From CAWBJO01 sp963789175 (lineage in GTDB: Bacteria; Pseudomonadota; Alphaproteobacteria; Rhizobiales; Aestuariivirgaceae), in the NCBI GenBank assembly GCA_963789175.1, contig CAWBJO010000007.1, positions 310,001-374,000 of the forward strand: a stretch of 64,000 bases of DNA. Direction: 5' to 3'. A model generated the notes under the pieces. It had not been told where the DNA came from. It saw nothing but the letters and a program-made list of their open reading frames with translations, and did not search any database. The translations under genes and the position numbers were made by a program. Of the stretch, positions 25,593 to 34,633 are shown in pieces. Numbering within the stretch: the stretch's first letter is position 1; each line of letters starts with the position of its first letter.

Positions 25593-26525
25593 ATGCATTT
25601 TGCCCGTGCGGTGGATGTGAGGGAGCGACCGATTACGTTTCATTTTTCAAAATCCCGGCCAGACACCAACGCCGGTCTCCCGCGGCCCGACCGGGCCGAA
25701 CAGAGCCCGAGCGCCGTCCCTTTGCCGGAACAGACCACCTCGCCATCGGCGATCTGGTACTACCTGAACGAGTCGCGGCAAGTCGGGCCGTTCACACTGG
25801 CCGAGCTGCGGCTCCTGGCCGACAAGGACGTCATCTCGCCCGCAACGCTGGTGTGGTCGCGCGGCCGGGGCAGCTGGACCTCGCTCTGCGACGTGCCGAG
25901 CGAGCCACGGCCATCGTTTGTACGCCGGTTCCCGTGGGTCGCTGCCGCCGTCGGCATCGTAGGCGTCGCGGCCGCCTCCTTCATCATGGCAAGTCGCCTG
26001 CCGGACGATCCGTCGAGCGGCGTTCACAAGAGCCAGGAGCGGCTCGCGACGGCCGACGATCCGTTCGCGGCCCCATCCAATCCGTCTCCGGCGATCATCG
26101 GCGAGAAGGGTTCCGTCCATGTGCTGAACGAGACCATCGCCGCACCCGCCGTCGTGGCGACGGCGCCGGTTCCTCCGGCCATGATCCGCTCGCCGATCCC
26201 GCTCCATGTCCGCGAGCCCTTGTCGGAGGACGCAAAACGGGAGCTCGAATTCTGGCGCGGCATCGCCTTTTCACAGAACGTGCGCCTCTATGAATCCTAT
26301 CTCCGCCGCTATCCGTCGGGGACCTACGTCGAACCGGCGGCCGCGAAGATCAAGGCGCTGCGCACGCCGGTCGCGAGCAGCACCGCAAAGGCCAAGGTAA
26401 GAAAGAAAAAAGTGGCTCCGGCGGGCGCCGTGGTCGCCAAGGAATCGCCGAAGACGGAGGCGCTCACCGTTGCGCAGAAGCCACGGACCCGGTGCTGGAA
26501 CGGCGGCGGTCAGCGCTGCCGCTGA
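25593..26525 (+). CDS. GYF_2-domain single-pass membrane protein of unknown function
   Basis: A 310-residue protein. Residues about 54-98 form a GYF_2-type domain (WYYLNESRQVGPFTLAEL, then TLVWSRGRGSW), a small fold thought to bind proline-rich ligands. A transmembrane helix follows at about 110-130. Further on is a short helical block (YESYLRRYPSGTYV) of the kind found as a tail in caspase-like and SPOR-type envelope proteins, then a Lys/Ala/Pro-rich basic tail. The start codon is uncertain; no strong ribosome binding site is visible. A very proline-rich exported protein is encoded 900 bases downstream, which might be a partner, but that is inference. Confidence 0.7.
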   Translation: MHFARAVDVRERPITFHFSKSRPDTNAGLPRPDRAEQSPSAVPLPEQTTSPSAIWYYLNESRQVGPFTLAELRLLADKDVISPATLVWSRGRGSWTSLCDVPSEPRPSFVRRFPWVAAAVGIVGVAAASFIMASRLPDDPSSGVHKSQERLATADDPFAAPSNPSPAIIGEKGSVHVLNETIAAPAVVATAPVPPAMIRSPIPLHVREPLSEDAKRELEFWRGIAFSQNVRLYESYLRRYPSGTYVEPAAAKIKALRTPVASSTAKAKVRKKKVAPAGAVVAKESPKTEALTVAQKPRTRCWNGGGQRCR

Positions 26526-26538
26526 CCGCACTCAATCC

Positions 26539-27260
26539 CTAGAACGCGCCGCCCAAGGCGTGGCCGGCACTCGAAACCACGCCGCCGACCGTATTGGTCG
26601 CACCCGAAGCCGTTCGCCCGACCACACTGCCGGCGCCCGTAACCGCATTGCCGGCGGTGTGCGTCGCGTTCGACGCGGTGCCGGCGACTGCATTGCTGGC
26701 GCCGGAGACCGTGTTGCCGAGCGACTGGGTTGCGTTCGAGACGGGCCCGCCGAGAGACCGGCCGGCGCCCGAAAGGGTACCGCCCACCAGACCACCGGCG
26801 CCCGATACGGCATTGCCGAGGGTGCTCCCGGAACCCGATACGGCATTGCCGAGGGTGCTCCCGGTGCCCGATACGGCATTGCCGAGGGTGCTCCCGGTGC
26901 CCGATACGGCATTGCCGAGGGTGTTGCTGGCACCCGATACGACGCCGCCTGCGGTTCCGGCGAGGCCCGAAGTCGTGCGGCCCAAAGTGCCGGTGACGGT
27001 CGAGAGCGCCGCGCGGCGGCGGTGCTGCCCTCGGAAATGGGCGTCACGCCGTAGGCGAGACACTGCTTCTTGATGATCAGGCACTCCATCTTATCGCGGC
27101 AATTGATGCGCACGATCTCGTCGGATTCCTGACAATGCTGACGAAAGACCGGATTTCCGGAGTCGATGAGGCGGCAGTTCAAAAGAAAATCGGCTTGTGC
27201 AGGGGCTTGAAAGAGAAAACTTGCTGGCACGGCCAGCAACGCGACGAACATGGTACGCAT
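26539..27260 (-). CDS. Exported Cys-containing protein with glycine-rich 11-residue tandem repeats; apparent frameshift
   Basis: A signal peptide (MRTMFVALLAVPASFLFQ, cleavage near AQA) is followed by a short domain with five cysteines (LLNC, QHC, INC, MEC, KQC). Around 27008-27014 the frame appears to lose one base. In the neighbouring frame the protein continues as a striking Gly/Ala/Ser/Thr/Asn/Val repeat (unit GTGSTLGNAVS) to a stop at 26539. The uncorrected frame instead runs to 26532 through an Arg/Pro-rich stretch that looks artificial. Frame-corrected length is about 240 residues. I recognise no family. The repeat resembles extended, flexible surface or periplasmic segments. No operon partner is evident; it is convergent with the GYF_2 gene. 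Confidence 0.6.
26801..26943. repeat. 33-bp tandem repeat, about 4.3 copies
   Basis: Units begin at 26801, 26834, 26867, 26900 and 26933, each opening with CCCGATACGGCATTGCCGAG. The period of 33 bases encodes the 11-residue glycine-rich unit of the overlapping minus-strand gene. The copies are nearly identical, so copy number probably varies between strains. Flanking sequence carries more diverged copies. Confidence 0.88.
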
Positions 27261-27435
27261 GGAACTGGTCCCACCCTCACTGGTTGCTTTATTCAGCCTC
27301 CCGACATGCTAACGTGCTGCAATCCTCCTGGTTCCTCAAGAGCAATTAACGAGGAAACCCAGGGGTTGTAGTTAGGTGTTCGTAGTGGGGAATGCGGGAC
27401 GCGTTCCCAGGTGTGGCGTAGGTGGAGACGGCGAC

Positions 27436-30400
27436 ATGGTCAGGCGTAAGCTGATGGCGGCAGCCATTGCCGCGATCTTGTGTACGAGTTCGACGGCGGG
27501 GATCGAAGCGGCCCAGAATTTCTCCCGATATTTCGTCGAAGGCCAGCGCAACAAGCCCGTCGAAGCTCCAAAGCCCAAGACGGTGGCCAAGGAACGGTTG
27601 AAACCCGCGGCACCCCGCAAGAAGATCCCGGCCGTCGCGCCTGCACAGCCTCCCGTCATGGAAGCAGCCGCTCCGTCGAAGCCGGCTGCCAAGCCGCAGA
27701 AACAGGCGCGCCTCGAGCCCGAGACGGGCACCGCCCGTGCGCCGTCCGCAGCCAAGGCACTGCCGAAGCCGGCGCCGGCCGTGACCGTTGAGAAACAGGT
27801 GCCGCCGAAGCCCGTAGCCAAGCCGCAGAGGCAGGCCCGCCTCACGCCGCCAACGGAGGTCGCTCGCGACGTGGCGAGCGACGCCGCCACTGGGACGCGG
27901 CCGGACGTGCCGGACATTCCGCTGGTCGCCCCTGCCGTTCCATCGGCGCCGGGCAAGCCCGCGACACAGAAGGCCGAGCCGCCGGTCACCGCAAAGCAGC
28001 CGGCCGTCACCGCTAAGGCACCCGCTCCGGCAGTCGCCGCGGCGAAAGCGATTGCCGAGCCGCAGAAGCAGGCGAGCCTCGAGCCTGCGACAGACTCCGC
28101 TCGTGCGCCGTCCATCGTGAGAGAGCTGCCGAAGCCGGGGCCCGCCGCCACCGCGATGAAGCCGGAGCGGCCTAAGCCCGTTGCGAAACATCAACAACAG
28201 GCTCGTCTCACACCGCCCAAGGAGGTCGCGCGTGACCTGCCGAGCGACGTCGCGACCGTGACCCGGCCTCAGGCCGACATCGCACCGCGGCCGGACGTGC
28301 CCGACATTCCGTTCACGGTCCCCGCCATTCCCTCGACGCCACAAAAAGCCGCGACTCTGAAGTCGGAGCCTGCGGTCACGGCAAAACCCAGACCGGAACC
28401 GACCGTGACGGCGGAGAAGCCCGTCGCCAAGCCGCGACAGCAAGCGAAGCTCGATCCTTCGGCAGGCATCGCCCGCCCACCGTCTGCTGCCAAAGACGTT
28501 CCGAAGCCGGCGCCGGCCGTGACCGCGGAGAAGCCGGTGCCGCCGAAGCCCGTCGCCAAGCCGCAGAGGCAGGCGCGCCTCATTCCGCCGAAGGACGCGG
28601 CGCGTGACCTGCCGCGCGACATCGCCACCGTGACCCGGCCCCCGGTCGACATCGCCCCGCGGCCGGACGTGCCCGACATTCCGTTCGTCGCGCCCGCTGT
28701 GCCGTCGGTTCCCAAGACGATCGCGACAGCGAAGCCGGAGCCAGCGGTCACGGCTGAGGCGAAGAAAGTCCCCGCCGCCACGGCCGCGGAAGCGGTCGCC
28801 AAGCCGCGACAGCAGGCTAAGCTCGAACCTGCACTCGGCACGGCCCGCTCACCGTCTGACTCCAAGGAGCGCCCTGTCATCGCAGAGAAGCCGGCGCCGC
28901 CGAAGCCCGTCGCCAAGCCGCAGAGGCAGGCGCGCCTCATTCCGCCGAAGGACGGCGCGGACCTGCCGCGCGACATCGTCACCGTGACCCGGCCGCAGGT
29001 CGACCTGGCGCCGCGACCCGACGTGCCCGACATTCCGTTCGTCGCGCCTGCGGTGCCGGCCAAACAAAAAGACCAGCCGTCCATAGCCCACAAAGCCGAC
29101 GAGGTCGCACCGCCGAAGCCCGTCGCCAAGCCGCAGAGGCAGGCGCGCCTGACGCCGCCGAAGGACGTGCCGCGCGACCTGCCGGACGACGTGGCTACCG
29201 TGACGCGGCCGTCCGTCGACCTGGCGCCGCGACCCGACGTGCCCGACATTCCGTTCGTCGCCCCTGCGGTGCCGTCGGTTGCGCGAGCGCTGCCGACGCC
29301 GCCGAGGAAGCAACCTCATGTCGCGCGCCTGACCGACGACGGCGTACCGCCGGAAGTCGTTGCCAAGCCGAACCGGCAAGAGGCCGTGGTGTCTCCGGCG
29401 CCGCGGGCGCTTCCGACTCCGCCGAAAAAGGAGCTCCACGTCGCCCGGTTGGACGACGTGCCCGAACCACCGAATACCGTGGCGCAGCCTCAGAAGCAGG
29501 CCAGTGCCGGCCCGCAAGCGCTGCCAGAGGCGGCGACGCATCCCGACCTAACGAAACCGGCGCGGCCGCACAGCGCTATGGCACCGCGACCGGACGTGCC
29601 AGGCACGCCGTTCGCTGCGCCTGCCCGTCCTTCGACGTCGCCGCCGAAGGAGTCGCAATCGCTCATCACGCGCGTGACCGAAAAGGCCGAGCCGCCAACC
29701 CCGAATGCCCGGTCGCAGGATCAACACGCGAGCGTCGAACCGGCCGTGCCATCGAGCGCAAGTGCCTCACCGGAACTGCGACCCGAGCCCAAGGTTTCGC
29801 CGAAGCCGGATGTGCCCGACGTCAAACTCGCGCAGCCGGAGGCAAAGCCGGCGAGGCCAGAGGCCGTGGCGAACCGCAAAGCCGACGAGCCCGCGGCGTC
29901 AAAGACCGTCGTCGAGCCCGAGAAACAGGCGCGGCTCATTCCGCCGAAGGAAGCAGCGCGAGATCTGCCGGCGAACATCGCCAGCGGCACAACGGCACGG
30001 CGGCCCGACACGCCCGACATTCCGCTCACAGCACCCGCCGTGCCGGCGGTGCCGCGCACGATTCCGGCGCCGCAGACGAAGCAGCCATCCATCCCGCTCC
30101 AGGCGGGGGAGACGGTGACGTCGGCACGCAAGGAGACGTTGAGCAAGGTGGCCAGGCTCGAGCCCAAACCAAGACTTCCAGACTTCATGGAACCGGTGCT
30201 GCCGCGGGATCGCCGTCCCGAGAGACTCTCGATCGACACCGCCCCGCGTCCCGACATGCCGGATACGGTGTTCATCCTCCCCGAGGTCGTGGCGAAGAAC
30301 GACGAGGCGCTAAACTCCATCGCGCTGAGCCGAAGCATGATGCAGCGAGCCCGGGTGACCGCCGATGCCAAACGTCGCATCGTGAGCACGCTCTCGATCA

Positions 30401-30756
30401 AGCAAATAGCCGGCGAGATGCGCAACGACGGCGAAGTCGCCCTCGATGCGCCGACCACGGGTTCCGTGGGAGCAGGGCCGCAGGCCGCGGTGACGGCGAC
30501 CGTTCCCGACGATTCCACCCTATCGCCTTGCGACAAGGCGAGGTCGGCATTGGCGGGCGACGATTTCAGCGAACTCGAGGCCAAGAGCTGCAAGGGCATC
30601 GTCTACAGCTTCGTCGGCAAGCGCAGCGGACGAACGTTCTCGATCAAATACGGGCCGCTGACCGGCGAGTACATCGCCATCCAACAGGCATCCAACGGCG
30701 GCATGAGCGTCGAGGTGCTGCGCGGCAAGGTGGAGAAGGCGCCGAAGGTCGAATAG
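27436..30756 (+). CDS. Large exported proline/lysine/alanine-rich repeat protein of unknown function
   Basis: A 1106-residue protein from the ATG at 27436, with a signal peptide (MVRRKLMAAAIAAILC, cleavage near IEA). The body is built from alternating repeated motifs. One is basic, of the type PKPVAKPQRQARL (about 13 recognisable copies); the other is PRPDVPDIPFVAPAVPS (about nine copies), usually joined by a PPKxxARDLPxDIATVTRP linker. The full composite unit is about 75-110 residues. The last 150 residues are different: a helical stretch, then a compact region with two cysteines (SPCDKARSAL and KSCKGIVYSF) that looks folded. Such composition suggests a long, extended periplasmic or surface structure. 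I recognise no described family. A 175-base gap precedes it, divergent from the Cys/Gly-repeat gene. Confidence 0.72.
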   Translation: MVRRKLMAAAIAAILCTSSTAGIEAAQNFSRYFVEGQRNKPVEAPKPKTVAKERLKPAAPRKKIPAVAPAQPPVMEAAAPSKPAAKPQKQARLEPETGTARAPSAAKALPKPAPAVTVEKQVPPKPVAKPQRQARLTPPTEVARDVASDAATGTRPDVPDIPLVAPAVPSAPGKPATQKAEPPVTAKQPAVTAKAPAPAVAAAKAIAEPQKQASLEPATDSARAPSIVRELPKPGPAATAMKPERPKPVAKHQQQARLTPPKEVARDLPSDVATVTRPQADIAPRPDVPDIPFTVPAIPSTPQKAATLKSEPAVTAKPRPEPTVTAEKPVAKPRQQAKLDPSAGIARPPSAAKDVPKPAPAVTAEKPVPPKPVAKPQRQARLIPPKDAARDLPRDIATVTRPPVDIAPRPDVPDIPFVAPAVPSVPKTIATAKPEPAVTAEAKKVPAATAAEAVAKPRQQAKLEPALGTARSPSDSKERPVIAEKPAPPKPVAKPQRQARLIPPKDGADLPRDIVTVTRPQVDLAPRPDVPDIPFVAPAVPAKQKDQPSIAHKADEVAPPKPVAKPQRQARLTPPKDVPRDLPDDVATVTRPSVDLAPRPDVPDIPFVAPAVPSVARALPTPPRKQPHVARLTDDGVPPEVVAKPNRQEAVVSPAPRALPTPPKKELHVARLDDVPEPPNTVAQPQKQASAGPQALPEAATHPDLTKPARPHSAMAPRPDVPGTPFAAPARPSTSPPKESQSLITRVTEKAEPPTPNARSQDQHASVEPAVPSSASASPELRPEPKVSPKPDVPDVKLAQPEAKPARPEAVANRKADEPAASKTVVEPEKQARLIPPKEAARDLPANIASGTTARRPDTPDIPLTAPAVPAVPRTIPAPQTKQPSIPLQAGETVTSARKETLSKVARLEPKPRLPDFMEPVLPRDRRPERLSIDTAPRPDMPDTVFILPEVVAKNDEALNSIALSRSMMQRARVTADAKRRIVSTLSIKQIAGEMRNDGEVALDAPTTGSVGAGPQAAVTATVPDDSTLSPCDKARSALAGDDFSELEAKSCKGIVYSFVGKRSGRTFSIKYGPLTGEYIAIQQASNGGMSVEVLRGKVEKAPKVE

Positions 30757-30783
30757 GGGGGCGCGGTTCGACTCCCCATCAAT

Positions 30784-32637
30784 TCATTCGAGCTGTTCCA
30801 GTTCGTGCTGGAGGCCGAGCCAGCGGGATTCAGCCTGATCGAGCTCGATCTGGAGGCGGGCCCGCAGGGATGCAAAGCCCTGCGCCTTCAGAGGCTCCTC
30901 GGCATAGAGGCGCGGATCGCCGAGGGCGCGATCGAGGATGGCGATCTTCTCCTCGAGTCCGGTGATGGCCTGGTCGACGTCGCCGATCTTCTTGCGCAAG
31001 GGAGCCGGATCGCGGCGGGCGGCGTCGTGCTTGGGCGGACGCGGCGGACCGCCGCCGCGGCGGATGCGGCGGGCTCGGTCGAGGACATAGGCCGTATAGT
31101 CTTCGATGTCGCCGTCGAAATCGGCGACCGTGCCCTCGTCCACCAGCCACAGCCGATCGGCGGTCGCCTCGATGAGATGGCGATCGTGCGTGATGAGGAT
31201 GACGCAGCCTTCGAACTCGTTGAGCGCGAGCACCAGCGCTTCGCGGGCGTCGACGTCGAGATGGTTGGTGGGCTCGTCGAGGATGAGGAGGTGAGGCGCG
31301 TGGAAGGAGGCGAGCGCCATGAGGAGGCGAGCCTTCTCGCCGCCCGATAGGTTGGAGCATTTCGAATCGGCGAGAGAACTGCCGAAACCGTAGGAGCCGA
31401 GCGACGCCCGCCGCTGGGATTCGCTCCGGTCGGGCATGAGGCTGCGGAAATATTCGTAGGGCGAGCGCGACGCATCGAGCTCGTCGAGCTGATGCTGGGC
31501 AAAATACCCGACGGTGAGCTTGCCGCTGTGGTGCATGGACCCGTCCATCACGGGGAGCCTGCCGCACAAAAGCTTGGCGAAGGTCGACTTGCCGTTGCCG
31601 TTCTGACCCAGAAGCGCGATGCGGTCGTCCGGATCGATGCGCAGGTCGAGATTGCGAAGCACGGGGCGGCGGGCCGCATAGCCAACCGAGGCGTGCTCGA
31701 AGCGCACGAGCGGCGGGCTGAGCGGCCGCGGCGCATTTGGAAAGCGAAACGGCGCGACGTGATCCTCGATAACCTCGGCGACCGGCTCGAGCTTGGCGAT
31801 GGCTTTCAGGCGGCTCTGGGCCTGGCGGGCCTTGGACGCCTTGTAGCGGAAGCGCTCGACGAAGGACATCATGTGGCGGCGCGCCTCGTCCTGCTTCTTC
31901 CTGAACTTCGCCTGCAGGGCGAGCTTCTCGCGGCGCTGGCGTTCGAAGCCGTCGTAGTTGCCCTGGTAGAGCGCGAGCCTGCCGCGTTCGAGATGGAGAA
32001 TGGCGCCGACGGCATCGTTCAGGAGATCGCGGTCGTGGCTCACCATGAGCACGGTGTGGGCATAGTCGCGAATGAAGCTCTTGAGCCAGATGGTGCCTTC
32101 GAGGTCGAGATAGTTGGTCGGCTCGTCGAGAAGCAGGACGTCGGGGTCGGCGAACAGAGCGGCGGCGAGGGCGACGCGCATGCGCCAGCCGCCGGAGAGG
32201 GCGGAGCAGGGGCCGCGCTGGGTCGCCTCGGAGAAACCGAGGCCGGAGAGGATGGTCGCGGCGCGCGCCGGTGCCGAATGGGCGTCGATATCGGCGAGGC
32301 GCGTCTGGATGTCGGCGATGTCGTGCGGGTCCTCGGCGGTCTCGGCGGCCAGCAGGAGCCGGGCGCGCTCGCGGTCGGCGGCGAGCACGACATCGATGAG
32401 CGAGGTCTCACCGCCCGGCGCTTCCTGGGCCACGGTTCCGATGCGGGCCCGGCGCGGAACGGAGGCCGACCCGGATTCCGGCACGAGCTCGCCCATGACG
32501 AGCTTCAGAAGCGTCGTCTTGCCGGAACCGTTGCGGCCGACGAGGCCGACCTTGTGACCATCGGGGATGGCGACGGTCGCCCCGTCCAGGATGAGCCTCT
32601 CGCCGATGCGATATGTCAGATCGTTGATATGCAGCAT
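30784..32637 (-). CDS. ABC-F family ATPase
   Basis: Soluble protein of 617 residues with two ABC domains and no membrane segments. Walker A motifs are GRNGSGKTT and GQNGNGKST, both signatures are LSGG (LSGGWRMR and LSGGEKAR), and both Walker B motifs are followed by DEPTNxLD. The linker between domains is rich in Arg/Lys, and a C-terminal coiled-coil follows the second domain. ABC-F proteins act on ribosomes as translation factors. The C-terminal coiled-coil suggests the Uup/YheS type rather than an antibiotic-resistance member, but I cannot assign the subgroup. I chose the ATG at 32637, just before the first conserved strand, over one at 32670. Confidence 0.9.
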   Translation of the reverse strand: MLHINDLTYRIGERLILDGATVAIPDGHKVGLVGRNGSGKTTLLKLVMGELVPESGSASVPRRARIGTVAQEAPGGETSLIDVVLAADRERARLLLAAETAEDPHDIADIQTRLADIDAHSAPARAATILSGLGFSEATQRGPCSALSGGWRMRVALAAALFADPDVLLLDEPTNYLDLEGTIWLKSFIRDYAHTVLMVSHDRDLLNDAVGAILHLERGRLALYQGNYDGFERQRREKLALQAKFRKKQDEARRHMMSFVERFRYKASKARQAQSRLKAIAKLEPVAEVIEDHVAPFRFPNAPRPLSPPLVRFEHASVGYAARRPVLRNLDLRIDPDDRIALLGQNGNGKSTFAKLLCGRLPVMDGSMHHSGKLTVGYFAQHQLDELDASRSPYEYFRSLMPDRSESQRRASLGSYGFGSSLADSKCSNLSGGEKARLLMALASFHAPHLLILDEPTNHLDVDAREALVLALNEFEGCVILITHDRHLIEATADRLWLVDEGTVADFDGDIEDYTAYVLDRARRIRRGGGPPRPPKHDAARRDPAPLRKKIGDVDQAITGLEEKIAILDRALGDPRLYAEEPLKAQGFASLRARLQIELDQAESRWLGLQHELEQLE

Positions 32638-32766
32638 GGTCGGCGCGGTCCTTAGCGCGAACGGCGCCAAAAGTCATTCCCCGGCCATGATTTTCAGGGA
32701 ATGGTCGGCCCGAGACGGGCGTAACCCCGATGGCGGACCACCGTACGTGAAACGAAGGAGCAAACG

Positions 32767-33645
32767 ATGACCGAACAGCCGAAGATCTCTCAGGAGATGA
32801 TCCGTCTCTACGACGAATACACGCACCTGACGCTCGACCGGCGGGATTTTCTCAACAAGCTCACCAAGCTCGCCGGGAGCGCCGCGGCGGCGGCGGCCAT
32901 CGTGCCCTTCCTCGAAGCCAGCAAGGCGCGGGCGGCGCTCATCGCCGCGGACGACAGTCGCGTGAAGAGCGAAACCGTGACCTATCCCGGCGGGGCCGGC
33001 GAGATGAAGGGCTATCTCGCGTGGCCGGCCGAGGGAGCCGAAAAGCTTCCGGCCGTGCTCATCGTCCATGAGAACCGCGGCCTCAACTCCCACACCCAGG
33101 ACGTCGCCCGGCGCATGGCACTCGAAGGCTTCCTGGCGCTCGGCGCCGACTTCCTGTCGCCGGCCGGCGGAACTCCGGAGAACGAGGACCAGGCGCGCGA
33201 CATGATCGGCAAGCTCGACCCGGTGGCGACCGTCAAGGACGCGGTGGCGAGCGTCGCGTTCCTCAAGGCGCACGAACGATCGAACGGCAAGGTCGGGGTG
33301 GTCGGCTTCTGCTGGGGCGGCGGGCTTGCGAGCCAGGTCGCCATCCACTCGCCGGACGTGGTCGCCGCGGTCAGCTACTACGGCCGCCAGCCCGATCCTT
33401 CCGAGGTGGCGAAGATCAAGGCCAAGGTCATGTACCACTATGCGGGGCTCGACGAGCGCATCAACGCCGGCATACCGGAATTCCAGAAGGCGCTGGAAGC
33501 GGCCAAGGTCGACCACACCATCCACATGTACGACGGCGTCAATCACGCCTTCAACAACGACACGTCGGAAGCGCGCTACAACAAGGAAGCTGCCGATCTC
33601 GCCTGGTCGCGGACGGTCGAGTTCCTGAAGTCGAACCTGGGATAG
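32767..33645 (+). CDS. Dienelactone hydrolase family protein with a Tat-type signal
   Basis: Alpha/beta hydrolase of 292 residues. The catalytic triad is Cys182 (GFCWGGG), Asp229 (AGLDERI) and His260 (NHAF), and the conserved glutamate of dienelactone hydrolases is present in HENRG. The N-terminus carries LDRRDFLNKL with a following hydrophobic stretch and a possible cleavage after KARA, which fits a twin-arginine export signal. The protein is therefore probably periplasmic. The substrate is unknown. AAGGAG precedes the ATG. Confidence 0.87.
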   Translation: MTEQPKISQEMIRLYDEYTHLTLDRRDFLNKLTKLAGSAAAAAAIVPFLEASKARAALIAADDSRVKSETVTYPGGAGEMKGYLAWPAEGAEKLPAVLIVHENRGLNSHTQDVARRMALEGFLALGADFLSPAGGTPENEDQARDMIGKLDPVATVKDAVASVAFLKAHERSNGKVGVVGFCWGGGLASQVAIHSPDVVAAVSYYGRQPDPSEVAKIKAKVMYHYAGLDERINAGIPEFQKALEAAKVDHTIHMYDGVNHAFNNDTSEARYNKEAADLAWSRTVEFLKSNLG

Positions 33646-33763
33646 CGCGGCTTCGCTTCCACCCCGCGTCGGGGGCCGACGCTTGCTGCCGGCCCCGCCC
33701 CATGGTGTAGTGGAGGCGCCGTTCCGCGAGCGGCGGAACACCATGGCATGGGAGGAGTGTTGC

Positions 33764-34609
33764 ATGCGTTCGAAACTGCTCGGCTTCCTTGCGGCCGTCG
33801 CCGCCCTTGCGGCGCTGACCGCCGCTGCGCCTGCCGCGGACATGATTGGAAATTGCGAGCTCACCGGGACGAAAGGGGCGAACCCCATCGCCAACCCGTA
33901 CAACGCCGGCCAGATCACCGTCGCCGTCAACCTGCCGGCACCGATCTGGTGGAATGGTGACACGCCGGAGGAGATCAAGGACGGGATGGAATATTGCATC
34001 GCCGCCGAGATCGCGTGGCGGGCCGGCTACGACAAGCTCGAGGTCGTCAATGTCGGCTGGGATCCCCTGGTCGCCGGCCAGGTAAAGGATTTCGACCTGG
34101 CCATGTCGCAGATCTCGATCACCGACGAGCGCAAGAAGGTCGTCGACTTTTCGGTTCCCTATTTCAATTCCGACATCGGCGTGCTCGTCAAAGCCGCCGC
34201 GCCGGTCGATGAGGCTTCGATCAAGACGAAGACGATCGCCGTGCAGCAGGCGACGACGGGGGCGAGCTACGTCATGGACGTCCTCAAGCTCACGAACGTG
34301 CAGGTCTATCCGACGCAACCCGACATGCTCACCGCCCTCCAGGCGGGACAGGTCGACGCGGTGTTGACCGACACGGCGATCGTCCTTGCCGAGGAGCTCA
34401 AGAGCAAGGGGCAAAGCCAGGTCGTCGGACAGTACAAGACGGGAGAGACCTATGGGGCGATCTACCCCAAGGGAGGAACCAACAATGCGGCGTTCGATGC
34501 GATCCTAACGGCGATGGTCGAGGACGGCACCATGTCGAAGCTCGCCGACAAGCATCTCGCCTCCGTGTGGGGCAAGGATCCGGCCAAAGTTCCCTATTTC
34601 AACCCATAG
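33764..34609 (+). CDS. Polar amino acid ABC transporter substrate-binding protein
   Basis: Periplasmic receptor of the SBP_bac_3 family (281 residues) with a signal peptide cleaved near APAAD. The conserved family block around DFDLAMSQISITDERKKVVDF is split naturally after the SQ pair, and QATTGASY marks the second lobe. A GGAGGAG ribosome binding site seven bases upstream supports the ATG at 33764. It heads a three-gene transporter unit with the permease and ATPase that follow. Ligand specificity cannot be assigned with confidence. Confidence 0.9.
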   Translation: MRSKLLGFLAAVAALAALTAAAPAADMIGNCELTGTKGANPIANPYNAGQITVAVNLPAPIWWNGDTPEEIKDGMEYCIAAEIAWRAGYDKLEVVNVGWDPLVAGQVKDFDLAMSQISITDERKKVVDFSVPYFNSDIGVLVKAAAPVDEASIKTKTIAVQQATTGASYVMDVLKLTNVQVYPTQPDMLTALQAGQVDAVLTDTAIVLAEELKSKGQSQVVGQYKTGETYGAIYPKGGTNNAAFDAILTAMVEDGTMSKLADKHLASVWGKDPAKVPYFNP

Positions 34610-34633
34610 TCTCGTCAGCCGCCGCGTGCTGCC

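Noticed and set aside
26801..26943. 33-bp direct repeats considered as a CRISPR array
   Set aside because: The units are contiguous without unique spacers and encode an in-frame 11-residue protein repeat; no cas gene is near.
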